A DNA stretch of 64,000 nt, taken from positions 1-64,000 of the forward strand of contig CAMVDV010000004.1 in the NCBI GenBank assembly GCA_947166305.1. Reading direction: 5' to 3'. Origin of the DNA: an uncultured Prevotellaceae bacterium. Lineage in GTDB: Bacteria; Bacteroidota; Bacteroidia; Bacteroidales; Bacteroidaceae. Shown here in pieces: positions 58,678-64,000 of the stretch. The first letter of the stretch is position 1. Every line of letters begins with the position of its first letter. The notes beneath the pieces were generated by a model, which saw only the letters and a list, made by a program, of their open reading frames with translations, searched no databases and was not told the origin of the DNA. The translations under genes and the position numbers were made by a program.

Positions 58678-60078
58678 TTATGGTTTATTGTAATAAGATG
58701 TAATTATAAGTCCTTCGCAGAGCAGGATTCGTATTTCCTGAAGCCAGAGTATTCTCATATTCTCGGATGAGGCTGTCAGAGTAGTCAGCAGTTCTGAGAC
58801 TTGCATCGGTTTTCTCCTTAGCTCTTTCAGGACTTGAAGCTCCAACTCATAAAGGGCGAACTCTCTCTTCCTTCGGGATGTGAGCGTGGGAATGACTGCA
58901 ACCCGTTCCAGCGGAGCATCTTCCCTCATAGACAAACGCCTCCTCAGAAGCTGTCGTGCCTCTTCGTCCCATCCCGTCGGTACGTCAAAACATTTCAGAT
59001 AAGGATTGCAGCAGACGACAGTCTCTGCCTTCTGCCACTCCTCGCCGAGGGAAAGGTCTCTCCCTTTGATGCGGCGCAGCTCCACCTCGTGCAGCTCTTC
59101 CCAGAAAAGATTGCTCCATTCATGTTCTGCTGCACTGAGAAAGTCGAAATATGGCTTGATGCGGAGGTCGGGAGTCATCAGTAGCTGACAGACCGTTTCT
59201 TTCGTCAGGCCTCTTGGAAGGAGATGCGGGAAGAGAGAAACGACAGCCTTGTAGTAGTCCGGATAATGGGCGATGAGCACTTCCTCGAGAGCCTCTGTCA
59301 GGGCTTTGTCCCTCTTGTGTCCGCCAAGGAGGTGGAAGTAGCCTTTCTGCCCGTATCTGTCCAGATTACAAAAGTCCTTTGTGGTATAGCCGTTGTCGTT
59401 GAACGTCTGAGAGAAGACGGTGCCGACCACTCGCCCTTCCTCCTGCACCGAACAGGCAAGGAGGATTTGTTCGAACAACAGATTGAAGTTGCCATTCGTA
59501 CATATCGCCATGTTTGCGCCGCAGACGGCAAGAGCGTCCTCACAGAACGCATGGATGAAGTCGAGGTCATGACCTCCGAACACGCCCATGTTGTAGGAGC
59601 TGATGGACTCTTCTCTCAGGGTTTCCTCCAAGTATTCGGGTAACTTCAGCGAAGACCCCTTGAGGAGGCTTTCCATCATGTGCCTATAGTATTCTGTTCC
59701 CCGTTCTTTGTTCTGCGCGATGAGCGGCGCAGCCATGATGTCCTCCGGCAGGGGCTTTGGCAGGAACACGTCGCCATCGACGTGCAGGAAGGGCTTCGTC
59801 TGCACCGAGTAGGTCTTTATCTTGGCGTATGCCCAGTGCTGCGGCAGGCAGAGATGCTCGTCATAGACAACGTTTACCTCTGTGTAGGGCAGATGCAGCA
59901 GGTCGATGAGGACATGCATCCCCTGCTCGTCGGTGTAGAGTGCCACTTCGTCGTAATGCCGGCGAAGCGAGAGGCAGCTCAGTGCCCACGACATGAGATT
60001 GTACTCTGGGCGCAGCCATCCGAAACCATGCTCCAGAGGGTTGCGTCCTGCTGTCCAAAAGGTCTGCACTATGCGCAT
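58678..60078 (-). CDS. Putative glycosyltransferase with C-terminal helical extension
   Basis: 466 residues, no signal peptide. 'MRIVQTFWTAGRNPLEHGFGWLRPEYNLMSWALS' begins an alpha/beta domain; 'YDEVALYTDEQG' and 'PFLHVDGDVFLPKPL' give a DxD-like acidic motif as in GT-A sugar-transfer proteins, and 'SYNMGVFGGHDLDFIHAF' follows. This resembles the DUF6734 family as I remember it, with modest confidence. The last ~120 residues are helical and look like a winged-helix or SPASM-unrelated extension ('MQVSELLTTLTASSENMRILWLQEIRILLCEGLII', as separate parts). It may glycosylate a neighbour's product. It lies 14 bp after the DUF3244-like gene. Confidence 0.55.
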   Translation of the reverse strand: MRIVQTFWTAGRNPLEHGFGWLRPEYNLMSWALSCLSLRRHYDEVALYTDEQGMHVLIDLLHLPYTEVNVVYDEHLCLPQHWAYAKIKTYSVQTKPFLHVDGDVFLPKPLPEDIMAAPLIAQNKERGTEYYRHMMESLLKGSSLKLPEYLEETLREESISSYNMGVFGGHDLDFIHAFCEDALAVCGANMAICTNGNFNLLFEQILLACSVQEEGRVVGTVFSQTFNDNGYTTKDFCNLDRYGQKGYFHLLGGHKRDKALTEALEEVLIAHYPDYYKAVVSLFPHLLPRGLTKETVCQLLMTPDLRIKPYFDFLSAAEHEWSNLFWEELHEVELRRIKGRDLSLGEEWQKAETVVCCNPYLKCFDVPTGWDEEARQLLRRRLSMREDAPLERVAVIPTLTSRRKREFALYELELQVLKELRRKPMQVSELLTTLTASSENMRILWLQEIRILLCEGLIITSYYNKP

Positions 60079-60092
60079 AAGGCCTATGTTTG

Positions 60093-60464
60093 CTACTGGA
60101 GTTCAATAGTTGCGTAGAAGCAATAGTTACTGCGGAGGACACGCAGTTCGTATTCACCCGAAAGCGTCTCGGGGAGTGTGATTTCCTCGGTGGAATCGGC
60201 TACTTCTACAGAATATACCACGGCATCGTCTTGGTCGGCAAGCTGCAGTGTAGCACCTGCACATCCTCCATATATATATAATGTATAGCCATCGATGCCG
60301 ATGGATGGCGGCACTACGGGGGACTTGGGGACGGGGAATTGGCCGATGGTCGGATCAATTAGCCTGACTTGCAGGAAGATTGGGCTGATGGGGTTAAACT
60401 CTGATGCTACTGTCATAAACAAGCTGCTCGCGGCAAGACAGATAATACTGATTGTTCTTTTCAT
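60093..60464 (-). CDS. Small secreted DUF3244-like protein
   Basis: 123 residues; signal peptide to about residue 21 (FMTVAS). 'KSPVVPPSIGIDGYTLYIYGG' followed by 'VVYSVEVADSTEEITLPETLSGEYELRVL' matches the pattern of DUF3244 (short Bacteroidetes secreted beta-sandwich proteins). These often sit beside TPR/HTH lipoprotein genes, as here. No enzyme motif is visible. Confidence 0.6.
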   Translation of the reverse strand: MKRTISIICLAASSLFMTVASEFNPISPIFLQVRLIDPTIGQFPVPKSPVVPPSIGIDGYTLYIYGGCAGATLQLADQDDAVVYSVEVADSTEEITLPETLSGEYELRVLRSNYCFYATIELQ

Positions 60465-60533
60465 ACTGTTTTTGTTTTTGATTCAGCAGCAAAGTTAATG
60501 GTATTTTCTGCAGTATGCAAATATAGACGAAGA

Positions 60534-60619
60534 AAGTTTTACACGTCTGAGGTGTAAAACTTCGTATATTCCACTGAGCTGCTTTGCCTTACAAGAAAGT
60601 TTACACGTCTGGGGCGTAT
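60534..60619. repeat. Two related hairpins between the TPR regulator and DUF3244-like genes
   Basis: AAGTTTTACAC at 60534-60544 pairs perfectly with 60552-60562 around loop GTCTGAG. A second copy of the motif (AAGTTTACACGTCTGGGGCG) at about 60596-60615 has a decayed right arm. No T-run follows in either direction, so attenuation or protein binding is more likely than plain termination. Confidence 0.6.
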
Positions 60620-60629
60620 TACTTCCTTT

Positions 60630-62282
60630 TTATTCCTTTCCCCGCATGTTGCGGATATTGAACTCTATCCCCTTGGCTCCCGAGATGTGAAACAGTTTCT
60701 TGTTGATGCGTGTGCAATAGTTGGTGAGCGATTGAGGGGAGATGTCCATCAGGATGCCTATTTCTGCCTTTGTAAATTGCATCATGAAAAGCAGACAGAT
60801 TTGTTTTTCGCTTGCCGTCAGGTCGTGTTTCGTGAAGTTGTTGATGGCGGACAGGAAGTTGGGGTGTCTTTGTTCGCACACATTGTATAACTCCTTCCAT
60901 TCTTTGGTTGTCGGTTTGCAAAGGGTTGCGGCATACTTATGGAGACGCATGACAATTCCGATGCCCGAAAGGTCTGGCGTTTCCTTCCAGTCTGCCTCGT
61001 CCATTTCTTTCCCTAAATAGGAAGACAGTTCTGAGCGGAGGCAGCTCAGTTGTTTCTGATAGTAGTCTTCAAGAGAGGCGTTTTCTGTAGTGAGCTTAGA
61101 TATGGCATCCGTCACCGTCTGGTATTCTGACAATAGTTGGAGATAGCGCTGGTTCTCTATGCGTAGTGCGTTTCTCATCCGTTCTCTCTTTTGTCTTATC
61201 CTTTGGAGTATCAACAGGAATGAAAGGGAGAGAAGTATGAAGATGACGGCAGATGCATAATAAACCCTGCGCAGTCTCTCTTTTGCCTGCAGGGCTTCCG
61301 TCTTTGCCTTATTATATCGGAAGAGGGCATTCGCCCGGGCCACTTCTTCTGTCTGCCTTCCTCTGTATGAAGAATCTGTTGCCGCAGCATAAAGCTGGGC
61401 GTATTTTGAGACAGAGTCTCCCAGCTCTTGCCTGTCATAGACAGCAAGCAGTCCTTTATAGCCCGCCTGGAGGTTGTTGTAGTTCTCTCTGTCGGTCAGC
61501 AGTCTTCTGAAACAGGACTCGGCAGAACTGAGGTGGTTCAGATGCGTCTCTGCCATGCCTTTCTCATAATAGTACAATTCGAGGCCTAGCACTGCTTCTC
61601 CGTCACGCACACATCCCGACTCTCTTTCATAGCGTTCGAGCAATGGTATGGCCTTCTCAAAGTCTCCCCTCTCCATATAAATATGAATGGCGGAGAAGAG
61701 TGCCCTCGCTGCTTCTGCCTTGTAGCCTGCCTTCTCGTATTCGCGGCTTGCCCATTCGCAGGTGCGGATGACATCGTCGTATTTGCCTTCGAGGTAGTAG
61801 GGTCCTATCTGATGACCTCTTGCGCCGATGGCCAGAAGTGTGTCTCCTGCCTTCCATGCATACTTTTCTGCAAGGTACTCGGCCTGTCGCTCTTCCTCTG
61901 GCAGGCCTTGCAGATGAAAGAGCACAGCCATTTGCGAGTAAATCCGTAGCAATAAGCTATAATCGCAATCGGCGGCCGTAGTGTCGGCGAGGTCAGCAGC
62001 CTGCTGGTAGCAGTCGAGAGCATTTGGAGCCATGCCCATGTCGTGACGGGCGCGGCCAAGGAGGTAGTAGGCAAGCATACGCTCGCTGCGTGTGCCGTGG
62101 CGGTCAAAGTATTTTGCGAGAGACAGCTGAAGTGTGTCTGTGCGGAATACGGAGTCGCTTCTGTTCTGAGTTTCCAGAAGATGAAGGCTTTGGCGGGCAC
62201 GCTCCATCTTCTGTCTGCCGCAAGAGGTGAGCAGCAGACATACCGACAGGAGGGCTATGCCAAAGCGGGGGAGAGACATCAT
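60630..62282 (-). CDS. TPR lipoprotein regulator with transmembrane segment and HTH
   Basis: 550 residues from the ATG at 62282 (MMSLPRFGIALL), whose codon overlaps the OPT transporter stop (ATGATG). Lipobox 'LLLTSC' with Cys21-22. About eight TPR-like helical hairpins follow (residues ~50-330), then a transmembrane helix 'VYYASAVIFILLSLSFLLILQ' at ~340-362, a coiled coil (~370-430), and a C-terminal helix-turn-helix of the LuxR/HTH type ('LTASEKQICLLFMMQFTKAEIGILMDISPQSLTNYCTRINKKL', ~490-532). Bacteroidetes have many such membrane-tethered TPR/HTH proteins next to DUF3244 proteins; they are thought to sense envelope signals and control nearby genes. It likely regulates the downstream cluster to 48 kb. 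Confidence 0.82.
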   Translation of the reverse strand: MMSLPRFGIALLSVCLLLTSCGRQKMERARQSLHLLETQNRSDSVFRTDTLQLSLAKYFDRHGTRSERMLAYYLLGRARHDMGMAPNALDCYQQAADLADTTAADCDYSLLLRIYSQMAVLFHLQGLPEEERQAEYLAEKYAWKAGDTLLAIGARGHQIGPYYLEGKYDDVIRTCEWASREYEKAGYKAEAARALFSAIHIYMERGDFEKAIPLLERYERESGCVRDGEAVLGLELYYYEKGMAETHLNHLSSAESCFRRLLTDRENYNNLQAGYKGLLAVYDRQELGDSVSKYAQLYAAATDSSYRGRQTEEVARANALFRYNKAKTEALQAKERLRRVYYASAVIFILLSLSFLLILQRIRQKRERMRNALRIENQRYLQLLSEYQTVTDAISKLTTENASLEDYYQKQLSCLRSELSSYLGKEMDEADWKETPDLSGIGIVMRLHKYAATLCKPTTKEWKELYNVCEQRHPNFLSAINNFTKHDLTASEKQICLLFMMQFTKAEIGILMDISPQSLTNYCTRINKKLFHISGAKGIEFNIRNMRGKE

Positions 62283-64000
62283 GCCTTCGCGCGCATACTG
62301 GCGCGTACCATATATATAATAAGTATGCAGTACATGCCGAGGCTGAGAAGTTCGCTCAAAGGGTTCTGCCACCATGCGGCGTAGTCGAAGCTGACGTTCT
62401 GCCACTTCAGCGCTGCACTGAGCACACCCATCAGGGCACCGCCTGCGATGAAGCCGCTGGCCAGCAACGTGCCGCGCTCGCCGCGGGCTGCATTCAGTTT
62501 CTGGTCGCTGCTGCGGGTGGTGACGAACCAGTTGATGGCTCCGCCCACGAGCAGCGGCAGGTTCAGCTCCAGGGGGATGAACATACCCAGAGCAAAGGCG
62601 AGGGCCGACACGCCGAAGGCATTCAGCACGAGGGCGATGAGGGCACCGATGCCGTAGAGCAGCCAGGGCGCGCCGCTCCCGCTCATCAGCGGCTCGATGA
62701 CTGCGGCCATGGCGTTGGCCTGAGGTGCCGAGAGCGTGCCGTCGGTGAAGCCATACGTCTTGTTCAGTATCATGATGACGCCGGCAACGGTGGCGGCGCT
62801 GACCAGTGTGCCGAGGAACTTCCACGTCTCCTGCTTGCGGGGCGTGCTGCCGAGCCAGTAGCCTATCTTCAAGTCCGTGACGAAACCTCCTGACATTGAA
62901 AGTGCGGTGCAGACCACGCCGCCCATGATGAGTGCCGCCACCATACCCGACGTGCCGCTCAGCCCCACGCCGACCATGATGACGGAGGCCAGGATGAGGG
63001 TCATCAGCGTCATGCCGCTCACAGGATTTGTGCCGACAATGGCGATGGCATTGGCTGCAACCGTGGTGAAGAGGAACGTGATGATGCCCACCACGAGGAT
63101 GGCAACGATGCTGAACGTCCAGTTGCCGCCCATCACGTCGAGGTGGAAGAAGAGGAAAGTGAGCGCCAGGGCCAGCAGGATGCCGAAGGTGACGAACTTC
63201 ATGGGCAGGTCCATTTGCGTGCGAAGGGCAGACCCTCTCCCAGCCTCTCCCTTGTAGGGAGAGGAGTTGACAGCACCGGCATCTTTATTCTCCCCCTTTA
63301 AGGGGGAGTTAGAGGGGGTCCGCACCAGTCTCACCGCGTCGACAATGATGCCTCGGCTCTTGACGATGCCGATGATGCCTGCCATGGCGATGCCGCCAAT
63401 GCCGATGCTCTTGGCATACTTGAAGATGTCCTCGGGCGAAGCCATGGCTGCCGTCAGGCCTTCCTGCACCTCAAGCTCGGGGAAGAGCAACGCGATGCCG
63501 GGCACAATGACCCACCAGACGAGCGCCGAGCCGCAGCAGATGATGAAGGCATACTTCAATCCCACGATGTAGCCCATGCCAAGCACGGCAGCGCTCGTGT
63601 TGCACTTCAGCACCATCTTGGCCTTCTCCGCAACGGTGTCGCCCCAGAGCAAGGCACGGCTCGTGAAGTTCTCATGCCAAAGGCCGAAGGTGGCTACGGC
63701 AAAGTCGTAGAGTCCGCCCAGCAGACCTGCTATCATCAGAGGCTTGGCCTGGTCGCCACCTCTTTCGCCGCTCACCAGCACCTGCGTGCCCGCCGTGGCT
63801 TCGGGGAAAGGATATTTGCCGTGCATCTCCTTGACAAAGTATTTGCGGAACGGGATGAGGAACAGGATGCCCAGTATGCCTCCCAGCAAGCTTGCGAGGA
63901 AGACCTCGAGGAAGTTGACGGTCATCTCCGGATACTTAGCCTGCAGGATATAGAGCGCCGGCAGGGTGAAGATGGCACCCGCCACGACGACGCCCGAGCA
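62279..64000 (-). CDS. OPT family oligopeptide transporter (5' end beyond window)
   Basis: 573 residues visible; the frame stays open to the window edge, so the N-terminus is missing. Many transmembrane segments with OPT hallmarks: 'VVVAGAIFTLPALYILQ', 'FPEATAGTQVLVSGERGG', 'MVALIMG'-like and 'GGFVTDLKIGYWLGSTPRKQETWKFLG' (in two parts). OPT proteins import peptides or metal chelates by proton symport. A loop at about 63217-63327 ('SNSPLKGENKDAGAVN', 'SSPYKGEAGRGSALR') is encoded by two palindromic intergenic-type repeats. The stop codon overlaps the TPR regulator start, so both are one operon. Confidence 0.93.
   Translation of the reverse strand, partial: CSGVVVAGAIFTLPALYILQAKYPEMTVNFLEVFLASLLGGILGILFLIPFRKYFVKEMHGKYPFPEATAGTQVLVSGERGGDQAKPLMIAGLLGGLYDFAVATFGLWHENFTSRALLWGDTVAEKAKMVLKCNTSAAVLGMGYIVGLKYAFIICCGSALVWWVIVPGIALLFPELEVQEGLTAAMASPEDIFKYAKSIGIGGIAMAGIIGIVKSRGIIVDAVRLVRTPSNSPLKGENKDAGAVNSSPYKGEAGRGSALRTQMDLPMKFVTFGILLALALTFLFFHLDVMGGNWTFSIVAILVVGIITFLFTTVAANAIAIVGTNPVSGMTLMTLILASVIMVGVGLSGTSGMVAALIMGGVVCTALSMSGGFVTDLKIGYWLGSTPRKQETWKFLGTLVSAATVAGVIMILNKTYGFTDGTLSAPQANAMAAVIEPLMSGSGAPWLLYGIGALIALVLNAFGVSALAFALGMFIPLELNLPLLVGGAINWFVTTRSSDQKLNAARGERGTLLASGFIAGGALMGVLSAALKWQNVSFDYAAWWQNPLSELLSLGMYCILIIYMVRASMRAKA

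Noticed and set aside
62283..62825. 181-residue N-terminal extension of the TPR regulator
   Set aside because: It overlaps the OPT gene in another frame; the ATG at 62282 opens a lipoprotein signal and overlaps the OPT stop.

Overview
The window looks like chromosome of a Bacteroidales bacterium, most likely a relatively GC-rich Prevotellaceae member. The evidence is the many N-terminal signal and lipobox sequences, promoter -7 boxes of the Bacteroidetes type (TAnnTTTG, often TATCTTTG, TAACTTTG or TACCTTTG), C-terminal tails of the form YNLxGQRV..GIYIxNGRK, a streptopain (C10) protease with BspA-like repeats, and intergenic DNA crowded with short palindromes. I see no rRNA, tRNA or CRISPR array, no integrase or transposase gene and no SusC/SusD pair.

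Layout. 0.6-5.0 kb, minus strand: an RbsD/FucU-like lipoprotein, a thioredoxin-fold lipoprotein without the CxxC cysteines, an OmpA/TPR lipoprotein and a HAD phosphatase. 5.8-19.4 kb, plus strand: three large secreted proteins, namely a GH115 alpha-glucuronidase, a 2262-residue GLUG-repeat protein ending in a dockerin-like pair, and a PI-PLC X-domain protein. 20.1-27.3 kb, minus strand: a secreted EndA-type nuclease, a RhuM-like protein with a PLD-like C-terminus, a 57-residue peptide missed by length cut-offs, and a large Ig-like surface protein. 27.4-29.3 kb, minus strand: two type II toxin-antitoxin pairs flanking a DUF6169-like protein and a 46-residue partner. 29.3-30.8 kb: repeats only. 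30.8-38.4 kb: a LuxR regulator with a hemerythrin sensor, divergent from an operon of porin, imelysin, di-heme oxidoreductase, second porin and cytochrome c lipoprotein, probably for iron or heme-dependent redox work at the envelope. 38.6-41.9 kb: a Rid-family protein, ychF and lgt. 42.0-47.4 kb, minus strand: an HhH outer-membrane protein, a GH78 rhamnosidase and a C_GCAxxG_C_C protein.

48.2-62.3 kb, minus strand, is the least familiar part. A C10 protease with leucine-rich repeats is followed by five full and one truncated member of a secreted family marked by 'HEMEDSVSA'. Three of them are paired with (or carry the remnant of) a signal-less 'KGSRKNPYT' protein with repeated IWxGGW motifs. 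A Stealth-type phosphotransferase, a second putative glycosyltransferase, a DUF3244-like secreted protein and a TPR/HTH lipoprotein regulator, translationally coupled to an OPT transporter, complete the cluster. One KGSRKNPYT gene is broken by a 180-bp MITE-like insertion with 17-bp inverted ends and a 5-bp target duplication.

The most striking non-coding signal is a set of at least ten intergenic arrays with a period of exactly 22 bp. Each array has its own 7-12 bp core (for example CCGCGTGCGG, CCATGCGCATGG, GCACGCG, ACACGAGT, GGCGGAC). Two of them lie inside a diverged ~460-bp repeat present at 5.2 and 29.6 kb. Many other intergenic palindromes and micro-repeats have been absorbed in frame into the ends or linkers of genes.
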